64,000 nucleotides of DNA from contig NZ_JAASRS010000001.1 of NCBI RefSeq assembly GCF_011761475.1, forward strand, positions 1,798,001 through 1,862,000, given 5' to 3'. Of this stretch, positions 52,501 through 62,766 are shown one piece after another. The stretch is from Saccharococcus thermophilus. GTDB taxonomy: Bacteria > Bacillota > Bacilli > Bacillales > Anoxybacillaceae. How positions within the stretch are numbered: position 1 is the stretch's first letter; every line of letters begins with the position of its first letter. A program made the translations under genes and the position numbers. The notes under the pieces were generated by a model. That model made no database searches. It worked only from the letters and a program-made list of their open reading frames with translations, and was not told the DNA's origin.

Positions 52501-53694
52501 CTAGGAAATGACTTCTAACTCCGAAGGCATCACTACTTTTTCTAGTACAGAAGCCACGGCGCCGATCGCACAGCTTTTTTCCAATAACTGTGATGGAATA
52601 ATGAACGGACCGTTCCCATTTTTCACTAATATCCTTTTTTCGACTTCTTCCCGTGCCGGCTCCAGCACCCATTTGCCCGCCTTGCCAATCGTACTGCCGA
52701 CAATAACGGCTTCCGGGTTATACGCATAAATGATATGTAAAATGCCAATCCCCAGGTAATGGCCGACCTCCGCCAATATTTGCGCCATTTGCTTGTCGCC
52801 GCGTTCAGCTAATGCGCGTACTTTCTCTACGGAAAAGCCTTCTAACATGGAATGATAATGTTCCTGCTCGAGCCGACGCTGAATATACTTTTCTGACGCG
52901 TACATCTCCCAGCATCCGTTATTGCCGCAGTTGCAACGAACGCCGTGAATGTCAATGACATGATGGCCGATTTCGCCGGCAATGCCATCAATTCCGCGGT
53001 ATAGCTGGTTGTGAATGATGATTCCGGCGCCGATCCCGATTCCGGCGCTGACATATACAAAATTCGCAAACTCTTTGCCGGCGCCAAACCATTTCTCGCC
53101 AAGCGCTGCCAGTTTTGCTTCGTTTTCGATAATAATCGGATAATTTGGCCATTGCTTTTGAAGAATGGAAGCGAGAGCAACATGATCCCAATGAAGGTTT
53201 GGGGCAAATATGACAAGTCCTTCCTCTGTATTCACAATCCCCGGCACGCCAATGCCGATGCCCATTATTCCATACGGAGTCGTTGGCGCATGGCGAATGG
53301 CTTCGTGAATCATCGCGATCATTTTTTCAATGATTGCTTCCTGCTTTTCATTGGCGCGGAAATGGGACATCTTTTCCCAAATGATCTCGGCGTTTAAGTC
53401 AGTTAACACAGCATAAATGTAGTTGACCCCTAACTCTATGCCAATTAATGAGCCAGCCGCTTCGTTAAAGCGGAGCATGAGCGGCCGGCGGCCGCCGGTG
53501 GAAACGCCAATTCCGCTTTCGCTGACAAAATGTTCGGAAATTAATTCATCGACTAACGCTGATACCGTCGCCTTGTTTAATCCGGTGATTTTGGCGATCT
53601 CCGCCCGCGAAATATTATTTTTTTCACGAATTAGCTTTAATACGATATGTTTATTGATTTTTTTGACAAGTCCTATATTTCCTGTTCGCACCAT
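52501..53694 (-). CDS. ROK-family transcriptional repressor, XylR-like
   Basis: 397 residues: N-terminal winged helix ('ISRAEIAKITGLNKATVSAL', about 28-50), then a ROK sugar-kinase-like domain with 'GIGIGVPGIVNTEEG', the 'GGRRPLML' hinge and the zinc-binding motif 'CNCGNNGCWEMYAS'. Such regulators bind xylose or glucose and release operators of sugar genes. ATG behind AGAAGGAA. No xyl or other sugar genes are adjacent, so it acts in trans or is a relic. Its promoter carries an XylR-type palindrome. Confidence 0.88.
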   Translation of the reverse strand: MVRTGNIGLVKKINKHIVLKLIREKNNISRAEIAKITGLNKATVSALVDELISEHFVSESGIGVSTGGRRPLMLRFNEAAGSLIGIELGVNYIYAVLTDLNAEIIWEKMSHFRANEKQEAIIEKMIAMIHEAIRHAPTTPYGIMGIGIGVPGIVNTEEGLVIFAPNLHWDHVALASILQKQWPNYPIIIENEAKLAALGEKWFGAGKEFANFVYVSAGIGIGAGIIIHNQLYRGIDGIAGEIGHHVIDIHGVRCNCGNNGCWEMYASEKYIQRRLEQEHYHSMLEGFSVEKVRALAERGDKQMAQILAEVGHYLGIGILHIIYAYNPEAVIVGSTIGKAGKWVLEPAREEVEKRILVKNGNGPFIIPSQLLEKSCAIGAVASVLEKVVMPSELEVIS

Positions 53695-53700
53695 ATACAG

Positions 53701-53808
53701 TCATTCCTTCTGCAAACTTGATTTAGCATGCCGCGCAAATAGGCGGATAAGCCTCTGGCCAATATCATCGATATCGGCTATATTAAAAAAATTTATCCCG
53801 TGATCCAT
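53701..53808 (-). CDS. Short leader ORF upstream of the ROK regulator (doubtful)
   Basis: 35 codons, 'MDHGINFFNIADIDDIGQRL' and 'IRLFARHAKSSLQKE', ending six bases before the regulator's ATG. It has no clear ribosome site. It may be chance, a gene remnant or a leader peptide. The rest of the 270-base leader (53809-53960) shows nothing definite. Confidence 0.2.
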   Translation of the reverse strand: MDHGINFFNIADIDDIGQRLIRLFARHAKSSLQKE

Positions 53809-53960
53809 GACATATAAACGCACGCAGCAATTCTTTGTTGTTTATTTTTTCCACAATCCGCCGATCGCCTACGGCCAAAGCTGATTCCGCTCCTTAGTCT
53901 TCTATTTCTTTCCTCTGTGACGTACAAATAAAAACGGCTTACTGTTTCTGTTTAATAACA

Positions 53961-53998
53961 TTAGTTTATATACTAAACTAACATAATTTTTATGTCAA
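53961..53998 (-). promoter_or_regulatory. Promoter and XylR-type operator of the ROK regulator
   Basis: Minus strand -35 TTGACA (53998-53993), 17 bases, -10 TAGTAT (53975-53970). The palindrome TTAGTTTA-n5-TAAACTAA (53961-53981) covers the -10. Its core resembles the TTAGTTTGT...ACAAACTAA XylR site. Autorepression is inferred. Confidence 0.7.
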
Positions 53999-54047
53999 TA
54001 AAAAACAGATGATTTCCCATTTTTCTGTCTATCATTAATATACAAAA

Positions 54048-54083
54048 ACAAGCGATCCATTCCCAGCAGAATGAATCGCCTGT
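54048..54083 (-). terminator. Terminator of the gcvT-gcvPA-gcvPB operon
   Basis: ACAGGCGAT-CATTC / GAATG-ATCGCTTGT with TTTTTGTATATT after it on the minus strand, ten bases past the gcvPB stop. Confidence 0.8.
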
Positions 54084-54093
54084 GGCATTCTCT

Positions 54094-55551
54094 TTATTGT
54101 TTTTGGTAGCGCAAAATCGGCTTGCGCGCCGCTGTCGTTTCGTCAAGGCGTTTGACAACGGTTGTATGAGGCGCCTCTTGCACGATTTCCGGATTTTCTT
54201 CCGCTTCTTTGGCGATTTGAATCATCGCGTCGATAAACGCATCGAGCGTTTCTTTGGATTCCGTTTCTGTCGGCTCGATCATCATGCATTCCTCGACAAT
54301 AAGCGGGAAATAAACCGTCGGCGGATGGAAGCCGAAATCTAGCAAACGCTTCGCGATATCAAGCGTGCGGACGCCAAGTTTCTTTTGCCGTTTGCCGGAC
54401 AAGACAAATTCGTGCTTGCAATGGCGGTCATACGGCAAATCGTAATATTCCGCGAGACGGCGCATCATGTAGTTGGCATTTAACACGGCATATTCCGTCA
54501 CCGCTTTTAAACCATCTGGCCCCATCGAACGAATATATGTGTAGGCGCGGACGTTTATGCCGAAGTTGCCATAGAAAGGTTTTACACGACCGATGGACTG
54601 CGGGCGGTCATAGTCGAGATAATAGCCGTTTTCGCCTTTTTCCACGACCGGCTTCGGCAAAAACGGAATGAGGTCGGCTTTGACCCCGACTGGACCAGAG
54701 CCTGGACCGCCGCCACCGTGCGGACCGGTAAACGTTTTATGCAAGTTGAGATGGACGACATCAAAACCCATATCCCCCGGTCTTGCTTTGCCTAACACCG
54801 CGTTTAAGTTCGCTCCATCATAATACAGCTTTCCGCCGGCTTCGTGGACGATTTCCGCCATTTCTAAAATGTTTTCTTCAAACAAGCCGAGCGTGTTTGG
54901 GTTTGTCAGCATCAACGCCGCTGTATCCGGACCGACGACGCGTTTTAAATCTTCTAAGTCAACTAGCCCGTCTTCCGTCGATTTGACAGTGATGGTTTCA
55001 AAGCCGGCGACCTTCGCCGAAGCCGGATTGGTGCCGTGCGCCGAGTCAGGAACGATTACTTTCGTCCGCTGGAAATCGCCGTTTGCCTCATGATAGGCGC
55101 GAATCATCATCAGCCCCGTCCATTCGCCGTGGGCGCCCGCGGCCGGCTGCAATGTCACGGCGTCCATGCCGGTAATTTCCTTTAAATGCTCCTGCAGATC
55201 GTACATTAATTCCAGCGCCCCTTGTACCATTTCTTCCGGCTGAAGCGGGTGGATATGGGCGAATCCTGGCAAACGGGCGACGTTTTCATTGATTTTCGGA
55301 TTGTATTTCATCGTGCACGAACCGAGCGGATAAAAACCGGAATCAACGCCATGGTTTCGTTTTGATAAAGCGGTGTAATGGCGCATAATATCGAGTTCCG
55401 ATACTTCCGGAAGCTCCGGTTCTTGCGTGCGGATATAATCCGCCGGCACAACTTCATCGATATCGACAGCCGGAACGTCCAACTCCGGCAAGCTGTATCC
55501 GATGCGACCTGGTTTACTGATTTCAAAAATAAGCGGCTGATCTTTATGCAT
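54094..55551 (-). CDS. gcvPB: Glycine dehydrogenase (decarboxylating) subunit 2
   Basis: PLP-bearing half of the two-subunit P-protein; decarboxylates glycine and passes aminomethyl to lipoyl-GcvH. 485 residues; the PLP lysine lies in '[20 protein letters not shown]'. The ATG overlaps the gcvPA stop by eight bases, so the subunits are coupled. Confidence 0.97.
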   Translation of the reverse strand: MHKDQPLIFEISKPGRIGYSLPELDVPAVDIDEVVPADYIRTQEPELPEVSELDIMRHYTALSKRNHGVDSGFYPLGSCTMKYNPKINENVARLPGFAHIHPLQPEEMVQGALELMYDLQEHLKEITGMDAVTLQPAAGAHGEWTGLMMIRAYHEANGDFQRTKVIVPDSAHGTNPASAKVAGFETITVKSTEDGLVDLEDLKRVVGPDTAALMLTNPNTLGLFEENILEMAEIVHEAGGKLYYDGANLNAVLGKARPGDMGFDVVHLNLHKTFTGPHGGGGPGSGPVGVKADLIPFLPKPVVEKGENGYYLDYDRPQSIGRVKPFYGNFGINVRAYTYIRSMGPDGLKAVTEYAVLNANYMMRRLAEYYDLPYDRHCKHEFVLSGKRQKKLGVRTLDIAKRLLDFGFHPPTVYFPLIVEECMMIEPTETESKETLDAFIDAMIQIAKEAEENPEIVQEAPHTTVVKRLDETTAARKPILRYQKQ

Positions 55552-56890
55552 GGCAATCCCCCAATTCTTTCACAAGCGTGTCGATTTCCTCTTTTGTCCG
55601 CAATTCTGTGACCGCGATAAGCATATGGTTTGCCAATTCTGGATAATCGCGGCCGAGGTCGTATCCGCCAATGATGCCTTTTTCCAAAAGGTGCTTATTG
55701 ACTTCTCCTGCCGGTTTGGACAGGCGGATGACAAATTCGTTAAAGAATGGACCGGTAAACGGCACGGTAAACCCGCGTTTTGCCAATTCATTTTTCGCAT
55801 ATTGCGCTTTTTGAATGTTCATCATCGCCATCTCTTTGACGCCTTTTTTGCCGAGCGCCGTCATCGCCACCGACGCGGCAAGCGCGTTTAGCGCCTGGTT
55901 CGAGCAAATGTTGGACGTCGCTTTATCGCGGCGAATGTGCTGCTCGCGCGCCTGCAGCGTCAATACGAACCCTCTCCGTCCTTCTTCATCGGTCGTCTGC
56001 CCGACAAGCCGTCCCGGAATTTTCCGCATCAGTGCCGATTTGACGGCAAAATAGCCGCAATGTGGTCCGCCAAATTGCATCGGAATGCCAAATGGCTGCG
56101 CATCACCGACGACAATGTCGGCACCAAACTGCCCCGGCGGGGTGAGCACGCCGAGTGCGAGCGGATTGCTGGCAACGACAAACATGCTTTTTTCACCGTG
56201 CGCAATCGGCTCGATGTCTTTTAGCGGTTCAATTTGCCCGAAAAAGTTCGGATATTGAACGATAACGCAAGCGACATCGTCGGCCATTTCCGCCTTTAGC
56301 GCTTCTAAATCAGTAATGCCGCCTGCAAACGGAATTTCAACTACCTCAAGATGCTGTCCTTTCGCATACGTTTTCACGACATCGCGATATTCCGGATGGA
56401 CGGCTTTCGACAGCAATATTTTTTTCCGTTTCGTATGTGCGGCGCTTAACAGCATCGCTTCCGCCAGCGCCGTTCCGCCGTCATACATCGACGAGTTAGC
56501 CACGTCCATGCCGGTCAGCTCGCAAATCATCGTTTGAAATTCAAAAATCGCCTGCAGTTCGCCTTGCGAAATTTCCGGCTGATACGGGGTATATGCCGTA
56601 TAAAACTCAGAACGGGAAATAACATGATCGACAATGGCCGGAATATAATGGTCATATACTCCCGCTCCTAAAAAGGAGACATATTTTTTCGCATCGGCAT
56701 TCTTTGCGGCAAGTCCGGCCAACTCTTTGAACAGCTCCGGCTCCGACTTCGCCTTTTTTATGTTTAATTCGCCATGGAAACGCACGCTTTCCGGAATATC
56801 GGCAAACAAATCATCAATCGAGTCAACGCCAATTGCCTTCAGCATTTCCTTCTTATCTTCTTCCGTCATTGGCAAATATCGATGCAGCAC
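55544..56890 (-). CDS. gcvPA: Glycine dehydrogenase (decarboxylating) subunit 1
   Basis: 448-residue partner subunit of the P-protein, fold type I aminotransferase-like, with '[20 protein letters not shown]' and '[20 protein letters not shown]'. Start GTG behind GGGAGAA, 21 bases after gcvT. Requires GcvPB for activity. Confidence 0.97.
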   Translation of the reverse strand: MLHRYLPMTEEDKKEMLKAIGVDSIDDLFADIPESVRFHGELNIKKAKSEPELFKELAGLAAKNADAKKYVSFLGAGVYDHYIPAIVDHVISRSEFYTAYTPYQPEISQGELQAIFEFQTMICELTGMDVANSSMYDGGTALAEAMLLSAAHTKRKKILLSKAVHPEYRDVVKTYAKGQHLEVVEIPFAGGITDLEALKAEMADDVACVIVQYPNFFGQIEPLKDIEPIAHGEKSMFVVASNPLALGVLTPPGQFGADIVVGDAQPFGIPMQFGGPHCGYFAVKSALMRKIPGRLVGQTTDEEGRRGFVLTLQAREQHIRRDKATSNICSNQALNALAASVAMTALGKKGVKEMAMMNIQKAQYAKNELAKRGFTVPFTGPFFNEFVIRLSKPAGEVNKHLLEKGIIGGYDLGRDYPELANHMLIAVTELRTKEEIDTLVKELGDCHA

Positions 56891-56911
56891 GTTCCATTCT
56901 CCCCTTTTCTA

Positions 56912-58006
56912 TTACTTTGCCCGCTTATAAAACGGCGTCGCAATGACTTTTGCTTTTAGGCGTTTTCCGCGAATTTCCACTTCTACTTCGCTGCCAAGCC
57001 CGGCAAACTCCGTTTTCATCAGCGCCAAGCCGATATTTTTCTTTAATGTCGGTGATTGTGTTCCTGTCGTAATAAAACCGATTTCTTCGCCATTGGCAAA
57101 CACTTTATAGCCGTGGCGCGGAATGCCTTTGTCAATCATTTCGATACCGACCAGTTTTCGTGCGGTTCCTTCTTCTTTTTGTTTTTTCAGCACATCTTTT
57201 CCGATAAAATCCATCTCTTTGTTTGTTTTCACCGCAAATCCAAGCCCTGCCTCGATTGGCGTAATATCTTTTGACAGCTCTTGGCCGTAAAGCGGCAATG
57301 TCGCTTCAAAACGAAGCGTATCGCGCGCGCCAAGCCCGCATGGAATAACGCCTTCTTCTTTTCCTGCTTCTAAAATCGCTTCCCAAAGGGCAATCGCATC
57401 TTCGGCGTGGCAATAAATCTCAAATCCGTCTTCCCCTGTATATCCAGTGCGGGAAACAAGCGCTTTCACTCCTTGAAGGTCGACATGATCTTGAAACGCA
57501 AAAAACTTAAGCGCGGATAAATCAATATTGGTTAATTTTTGCAGCACTTGTTCCGCAAGTGGTCCTTGCAGCGCAAGCTGGGCAATTTCCGCTGAAACGT
57601 TTTCCAGCTGCACGTCACCGAATGCGTGATTATTCAACCAAGCAAAATCTTTCTCTATATTTGCGGCATTGACAACGAGAAGATATTTCCCATCCGCTTT
57701 TTTATAAATTAATAAATCATCAACGGTGCCGCCGTCTTCATAGCACATCAACGTATATTGCGCACGGCCGTCTGTTAATTTCGCGATATCGTTCGTCATC
57801 ATTTTTTGCAAAAACGCGAGGCTCCCGCTCCCCTTGACGACAAACTCGCCCATATGTGATACATCAAATAGACCTGCGCGTGTGCGCACCGCTTCATGCT
57901 CTTCTTTAATGCTCGAAAATTGGACAGGAAGTTCCCATCCGCCAAAATCAATCGTTTTGGCGCCATAGCGCTCGTAAACAGGAAATAGCGGCGTGCGTTT
58001 TAACAT
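56912..58006 (-). CDS. gcvT: Aminomethyltransferase (glycine cleavage T-protein)
   Basis: Releases ammonia and moves the C1 unit from GcvH to tetrahydrofolate. 364 residues from ATG '[20 protein letters not shown]' behind AGGAGGG; the longer frame runs back into the riboswitch and is not used. Folate-binding Asp is in 'TNDIAKL'-type and '[11 protein letters not shown]' segments. First gene of the operon, controlled by the glycine riboswitch. Confidence 0.96.
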   Translation of the reverse strand: MLKRTPLFPVYERYGAKTIDFGGWELPVQFSSIKEEHEAVRTRAGLFDVSHMGEFVVKGSGSLAFLQKMMTNDIAKLTDGRAQYTLMCYEDGGTVDDLLIYKKADGKYLLVVNAANIEKDFAWLNNHAFGDVQLENVSAEIAQLALQGPLAEQVLQKLTNIDLSALKFFAFQDHVDLQGVKALVSRTGYTGEDGFEIYCHAEDAIALWEAILEAGKEEGVIPCGLGARDTLRFEATLPLYGQELSKDITPIEAGLGFAVKTNKEMDFIGKDVLKKQKEEGTARKLVGIEMIDKGIPRHGYKVFANGEEIGFITTGTQSPTLKKNIGLALMKTEFAGLGSEVEVEIRGKRLKAKVIATPFYKRAK

Positions 58007-58035
58007 TTTGTTCCCTCCTCGTTTTTCCATCAACA

Positions 58036-58258
58036 CAAAAAGGACAGACTCCCCCCTCATCATCATGAGTGGTGGGCTCTGTCCTGGCACCTGAAAGTTT
58101 CCCTATTGTAAATAGGTTTCCTCTTGGGTGGTTCACGGATGGTGAACGCTCTCCAGAGCTGCGTCAAACAAGAGTCTTTTTGCCTGAGAGATTCGCGTTT
58201 CCGCTTGCTCCTTCGGCGCTACATCACGTAGTCTCTCCCCTTGTTCTCATCCGCTGCA
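58036..58258 (-). ncRNA. Tandem glycine riboswitch with terminator, upstream of gcvT
   Basis: Minus strand: aptamer 1 has GGAGAGAC, GCCGAAGGAGCAAG and CTCTCAGGCAAAAAGACTCT; aptamer 2 has CTCTGGAGAG, a CACC-AAGAGG loop and TTTCAGGTGCCAGGACAGAG. Then the expression platform AGGACAGA ... TCTGTCCTTTTTG (58085-58037) is an intrinsic terminator sharing the end of aptamer 2. Glycine binding prevents termination and turns on gcvT-gcvPA-gcvPB. A weak promoter (TTGCCC, TATATG) lies near 58262-58290. Confidence 0.93.
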
Positions 58259-58474
58259 TATATAATTTTCAAGAAAACGGGCAAACTAATGAAGGTAAAA
58301 ATCGAAAAATAACTTTTAACTTTCTAACTTTATACTACCATTAACAAACAAAGAAGGGCAATAGGAAAATAACGAACTTTTAAATATTAATAAATAATAA
58401 ATGTTAGTAATTATTGGGGTGTTTACAGTAATAAAAAAAATAAATATTCGTAGTAAGGGAAGGAGATGAATGTG

Positions 58475-60142
58475 ATGCTGAACATCGAAATGGATGAGGC
58501 ATGGAAGGAGGAATTTATCGAGCGGTTTGAAAAAGACGGTCCATGGGCGAGCTGGGAAATGTACCAGCTCGCATTGGAGGCGGCAATGCATTTAAGCGTG
58601 CCTGAATTTGACGGCTTGCAGGCGCCAAAGCATTTGCCGCACTTAACACCGCTTCCGCATCAGCTCGAAGTCGCAAGACAGGTCGTCGAAAACATGAACG
58701 GAAAAGCGATCCTTGCCGATGAGGTCGGACTTGGCAAAACGATTGAAGCCGGGCTTATTTTAAAAGAATATATGATCCGCGGGCTAGTAAAGAAGGTGCT
58801 CATTCTCGTTCCCGCCTCCCTCGTATCGCAATGGGTGACAGAACTGAATGAAAAGTTCTTTATTCCCGCCGTGCAGCAGAAAAAAAGCTATGTATGGGAA
58901 CAATGCGATGTCGTCGTTTCCTCGATCGACACCGCTAAAAAAAGCCCGCACCGTGAAATCATTTACAAGCAGCAATACGACATGATCATCATTGATGAGG
59001 CGCATAAGCTGAAAAATAATAAAACCAAAAACTATGAATTCGTGCAAAATTTAAAAAAGAAGTTTTGTTTATTGCTGACCGCCACCCCGATTCAAAATCG
59101 GATTGAGGAAATTTTCAATCTTGTTTCTTTGCTAAAGCCCGGCCATTTAGGGAACGCTGAATATTTTGCGAAAACGTACGGCAAAACGCGCTCCTTGCAA
59201 ACGAACGAGCATTTAAAAGCACTGGTCAATAAAGTGATGATCCGCAACCGCCGCGCCGATACCGGCATCGAATGGTCGAAACGCCATGTAGAGCCCGTGC
59301 TCATCGAATTTACAAAAGAAGAACGTGAACTGTACGAGGCGGTGCAAGCGTTAAAACGAGACGGAGAAGTATTGTTCGGCAGCCAATTTTCCTTGATCAC
59401 GATGCTAAGGGAAGCATGCAGCAGCCGGGAAGCCCTATTTCTCACCGTCAAAAATATGATGGACAAATACGAAGGCGATGTTCCCGCTTCGTTCGGGCAG
59501 CTGATGGAAAAAATCAATGCCGTCACCACCAACTCAAAAGCGGAAAAAGCGCTGGAGCTGATTCGCTCCATTAATGACAAAGTCATTATTTTTACCGAAT
59601 ACCGGGCGACTCAACTGTATCTGCAATGGTTTTTAAAACAGAACGGCATTTCTTCCGTCCCGTTTCGCGGCGGATTTAAACGCGGAAAGAAAGACTGGAT
59701 GAAAGAACTATTTAAAAACCACGCCCAAGTCTTTATCGCCACCGAGGCGGGCGGAGAGGGAATCAACTTGCAGTTTTGCCGCCATGTCATCAACTATGAC
59801 CTACCTTGGAATCCGATGCGGCTTGAACAACGGATTGGCCGCGTCCACCGCCTCGGCCAGACGGACGACGTCTACATCTATAATTTTGCGGTCAAAAATA
59901 CGGTCGAAGAACATATTTTAACGCTCCTGTATGAAAAAATCCGCCTGTTTGAACGGGTCATCGGCGAACTCGACGACATCTTGGCGAAAATGAACTTTGC
60001 CAACTTGGAGCATTATTTGCAAGATGCGCTAGTTCACTCTAGAAGCGAAGGCGAAATGAAAATCAAAATGGAAAATATCACAGCCATGATTGAATTAGCT
60101 GGCCAGCTTGCCAAAGGAGGAGAACAGTATGCAGCAACATGA
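58475..60142 (+). CDS. yqhH: SNF2-family helicase YqhH
   Basis: 555 residues from ATG 'MLNIEMDEAWKEEF' (AAGGAG upstream; another ATG three codons earlier is possible). Motif I 'ADEVGLGKTIEAGL', motif II 'IIIDEAHKLKN', III 'LLLTATPIQNR', V 'ATEAGGEGINLQFCRHVINYD' parts, VI 'QRIGRVHRLGQTDDV'. An ATP-dependent translocase of RapA/SNF2 type; cellular role in Bacillus unclear. Overlaps yqhG by 14 bases. Confidence 0.92.
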   Translation: MLNIEMDEAWKEEFIERFEKDGPWASWEMYQLALEAAMHLSVPEFDGLQAPKHLPHLTPLPHQLEVARQVVENMNGKAILADEVGLGKTIEAGLILKEYMIRGLVKKVLILVPASLVSQWVTELNEKFFIPAVQQKKSYVWEQCDVVVSSIDTAKKSPHREIIYKQQYDMIIIDEAHKLKNNKTKNYEFVQNLKKKFCLLLTATPIQNRIEEIFNLVSLLKPGHLGNAEYFAKTYGKTRSLQTNEHLKALVNKVMIRNRRADTGIEWSKRHVEPVLIEFTKEERELYEAVQALKRDGEVLFGSQFSLITMLREACSSREALFLTVKNMMDKYEGDVPASFGQLMEKINAVTTNSKAEKALELIRSINDKVIIFTEYRATQLYLQWFLKQNGISSVPFRGGFKRGKKDWMKELFKNHAQVFIATEAGGEGINLQFCRHVINYDLPWNPMRLEQRIGRVHRLGQTDDVYIYNFAVKNTVEEHILTLLYEKIRLFERVIGELDDILAKMNFANLEHYLQDALVHSRSEGEMKIKMENITAMIELAGQLAKGGEQYAAT

Positions 60143-60920
60143 AATCCGCCATTTTGTCGAGCGATATTTCCGCGCCAATGAATGCGCGATTCTTGAGGCA
60201 AATGACGAATATATGACGGTGCAGCTGACGATCGAAATGGACAAAGAGTTAATGAATCGGCCGTTTTATTGGCATTATATCGAACGGACCGGCGGCACGC
60301 CGCAGCCGATGCAGCTGACGCTGATTACAAAATCAACAGAAAAGACAAAAGCTTTGCAGGGGGAGCGGCTGCATTTCGGCTCGCCGCGATTGCACCAAAT
60401 TTTTCGCTCCGCGCAAAAGCGCGGCAGCTTCATCCGCCTTTATGAAGAACCCGATGCCTCCCAGCACACGCATATCCCGCTCCATCCTTGGCTTGGCTTG
60501 AACGTAAAAATTTCGTATCAATGCGACCGCAAGAAAGATCAAATTTTATCGCTCGGCTTGCACTTAATTAGCGGAACGATCATCGAACAATTTCATGAGT
60601 TCCTGCTAAAACGGAAGCTCACGCCGAAAATTCCTGATTACTGTTTTACGATTTCGCCGCTCATCAAACCGAAAAGTGGGATTGGCCGTTTAGAACAATA
60701 TATTCGCAGCCGCATTGCCGCGGACGACCATACATGGGCGGAAAAAGCAGAAGAACGATGGGCGGAAGATTTGGCGCTTCTCGACCACTTTTATGAAGAA
60801 ATCGAAGAGAAGCCGGAATGTTATTATATCGAAAAAGAGGCGTTGGAACAGCAATACAAACCACGCATTATCGTTTCCGTCATTAACGGAGGAATATTTT
60901 ATTTACTTCCTCGCTCTTAA
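60129..60920 (+). CDS. yqhG: YqhG family protein
   Basis: 263 residues from ATG 'MQQHEIRHFVERYFRANECA' behind AAAGGAGG. Always adjacent to yqhH in Bacillus, and the overlap here suggests a joint function. No catalytic motif recognised. C-terminus 'KPRIIVSVINGGIFYLLPRS'. Confidence 0.88.
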   Translation: MQQHEIRHFVERYFRANECAILEANDEYMTVQLTIEMDKELMNRPFYWHYIERTGGTPQPMQLTLITKSTEKTKALQGERLHFGSPRLHQIFRSAQKRGSFIRLYEEPDASQHTHIPLHPWLGLNVKISYQCDRKKDQILSLGLHLISGTIIEQFHEFLLKRKLTPKIPDYCFTISPLIKPKSGIGRLEQYIRSRIAADDHTWAEKAEERWAEDLALLDHFYEEIEEKPECYYIEKEALEQQYKPRIIVSVINGGIFYLLPRS

Positions 60921-60931
60921 CAGTGTTCATG

Positions 60932-60969
60932 GAAAAAAGGAGCGTCTCTCTATGCGAGAGTGCTCCTTT
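60932..60969. terminator. Bidirectional terminator between yqhG and yqzE
   Basis: AAAGGAGC-CTCTC / GAGAG-GCTCCTTT with a five-base loop and A-rich/T-rich flanks on both sides; overlaps the yqzE stop. Confidence 0.75.
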
Positions 60970-61147
60970 AGGAATGACGCCGAAACAGAAGGCGAAGGGA
61001 AAGGGGAATCATCCCAAACCAGCGATACGCTAGCGGCGGTTTTTCTTGTTTTCGCTGCATTCGTTTCTTTTTTCGCTCTTCCTTCGGCAAATCCATATAT
61101 GCGACCAATTGTTGGGTGACAAACTTTACATAATCGTTTGCCGCCAT
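60968..61147 (-). CDS. yqzE: YqzE family small protein
   Basis: 59 residues, 'MAANDYVKFVTQQLVAYMDL' then a very basic middle ('KEERKKKRMQRK') and 'PPLAYRWFGMIPLSLRLLF'. The B. subtilis orthologue lies at the same place after comGG. Function unknown, possibly competence-linked by position. ATG behind GGGGGTGG. Confidence 0.88.
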   Translation of the reverse strand: MAANDYVKFVTQQLVAYMDLPKEERKKKRMQRKQEKPPLAYRWFGMIPLSLRLLFRRHS

Positions 61148-61196
61148 CGATGCCACCCCCTTTTTTATTATCTTTTCCATTGCTTTCATCTTTTAA

Positions 61197-61586
61197 TCAT
61201 GGCGCGCCATTTTCCGTCCACTGGATAATGTCGAGCGACGGAAGCGATATGAGAAAAGTGGCACTATAGCGAATTCCAGTGTCGGAATAAGCGGAAATCG
61301 TTGCTTGGATGGTTGTTTCATCTATCTTTTTCCACTCATAATCCGCTTTTCCAATTGGATATAAAAACGTCCCTTCCTTTCCTTGCTGTAAAGGGGAGGA
61401 CGCTATCTGTTTTTTGACGTCAAAAACGGCCATCTGCATAATCGATTCCACTTCAGAAGACTGTTGTTCGTACCGCATCGTTTCCATTTCCACCTCATAC
61501 AGCGCGAGAACGTGGGCAAGCATCAGAAGAAAGAAAAACGAAACCACGACTGTCAGCGGAAAAATGACACCACTTTGCTTGTACAT
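61197..61586 (-). CDS. comGG: Competence pseudopilus minor pilin ComGG
   Basis: 129 residues from ATG 'MYKQSGVIFPLTVVVSFFF' behind AAGGTGG; hydrophobic N-terminal helix without the classical Glu5 cleavage motif, as known for ComGG. Likely start assigned by ribosome site; longer frames upstream overlap comGF. Last gene of the comG operon. Confidence 0.88.
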   Translation of the reverse strand: MYKQSGVIFPLTVVVSFFFLLMLAHVLALYEVEMETMRYEQQSSEVESIMQMAVFDVKKQIASSPLQQGKEGTFLYPIGKADYEWKKIDETTIQATISAYSDTGIRYSATFLISLPSLDIIQWTENGAP

Positions 61587-61602
61587 GCACACCGCCACCT
61601 TG

Positions 61603-62025
61603 TTAAAAAAGTCGGGAAAGAAACGCCTCGTACGTTTTTCCGTCCGTTGCCGTAACATGGAGAAAAATTCCGTTATTTGTCGTGGTATAGGCGACACTCT
61701 TTACGTACTGCAACGCCGTTTCGTTACCGGCGCCGTCTACTTGCCGGCGGATGGACGATTTGTATAATTCAAAACTGACTTGCTCCCCGGTAAACTTTTG
61801 TAAATATAACACCGTCCCGCTGCTTTTCCATTGTTTCGATTCATTCAGCTCCGATTGAAGTTGCTGCAGGAAAATCTGCCACTCCGTACGGTGAAATCCG
61901 TTCACATTATCATACGTAAATAAACGCGCATCGAAAAAAAGCGGCAGCAGCGAGGTAACTAGCAAAACGACAGACAAGACGACAAGCATTTCTAAAAACG
62001 TAAAACCTTTTGTGGCATCGTTCAT
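61603..62025 (-). CDS. comGF: Competence pseudopilus protein ComGF
   Basis: 140 residues; prepilin-like N-terminus 'KGFTFLEMLVVLSVVLLVTS'. The ATG overlaps the comGE stop as ATGA. Required for DNA access to ComEA in B. subtilis. Confidence 0.9.
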   Translation of the reverse strand: MNDATKGFTFLEMLVVLSVVLLVTSLLPLFFDARLFTYDNVNGFHRTEWQIFLQQLQSELNESKQWKSSGTVLYLQKFTGEQVSFELYKSSIRRQVDGAGNETALQYVKSVAYTTTNNGIFLHVTATDGKTYEAFLSRLF

Positions 62026-62345
62026 CGCTTCCCGTATCCACACCTTTCTAAACTGCGTCCGGCGTAATCGTTCCAGCGCACACATACTTTCCACATATCA
62101 TTTTCTTCATAGTACGAATGAAGGACAAACGTCGTCCTTCCATCCACTACCGTTGTTTCCGGCTTCATCTGTTCTTCATGCAGGGCGACAGACAACAGTT
62201 GCTGCGCCTTTTCTTTTAAATCTATATTTTTCCTTTCCAGCATGATTTGCGTAAACATCGGTAACAATGCCGTTGTTACAACAAGCAGAAGCGCGAGGGC
62301 AAAAACCGCTTCCACTAACGTAAATCCGCTACATTTTCTGCACAT
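62022..62345 (-). CDS. comGE: Competence minor pseudopilin ComGE
   Basis: 107 residues from ATG 'MCRKCSGFTLVEAVFALAL' (GGGAGG upstream); type IV prepilin signal 'GFTLVE' with the conserved Glu. An upstream in-frame codon lies within comGD and lacks a ribosome site. Confidence 0.9.
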   Translation of the reverse strand: MCRKCSGFTLVEAVFALALLLVVTTALLPMFTQIMLERKNIDLKEKAQQLLSVALHEEQMKPETTVVDGRTTFVLHSYYEENDMWKVCVRWNDYAGRSLERCGYGKR

Positions 62346-62766
62346 AAAACCTCCCTTTTCCAAGCAAAAATGTAATTTTATAAGCAATGTCTTTTCTTTT
62401 TAATAAAAGCGCTCCCGCTTTATTCACATTTCCGTTTTCCAAAAAGAGAAGCGGTAGCGTCAGCGTCGTCAGCTGAAACTTCCATGGATTCGGAAGCGTG
62501 CGGGTGACAATCGTTTTCCCGGTTTTTATTTCCACCGTCCGATACTCGGGACGGCTTTCCGAAAATGTCACGGCCACCGGCGTTTTATGCGTCATCGCAT
62601 ATTGCTGCGCGTATAGTAAATCATCGCGCAGTTGTGTAATGATATACGTTTCTGTTTTCTGGCGCGCCAAGTTGCTTAAAGAAGGGAGAGAAACCGCCAT
62701 CAGCACGGTGATGGCGGATAAAACGAGAAGCATTTCGGTAAAGGTAAAACCGCGATCACGTTCCAC
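62329..62766 (-). CDS. comGD: Competence minor pseudopilin ComGD
   Basis: 145 residues with prepilin motif 'RGFTFTEMLLVLSAITVLMA'. Overlaps comGC by 11 and comGE by 17 bases, so the pilin genes are tightly coupled. Cleaved by ComC peptidase in the family. Confidence 0.92.
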   Translation of the reverse strand: MERDRGFTFTEMLLVLSAITVLMAVSLPSLSNLARQKTETYIITQLRDDLLYAQQYAMTHKTPVAVTFSESRPEYRTVEIKTGKTIVTRTLPNPWKFQLTTLTLPLLFLENGNVNKAGALLLKRKDIAYKITFLLGKGRFYVQKM

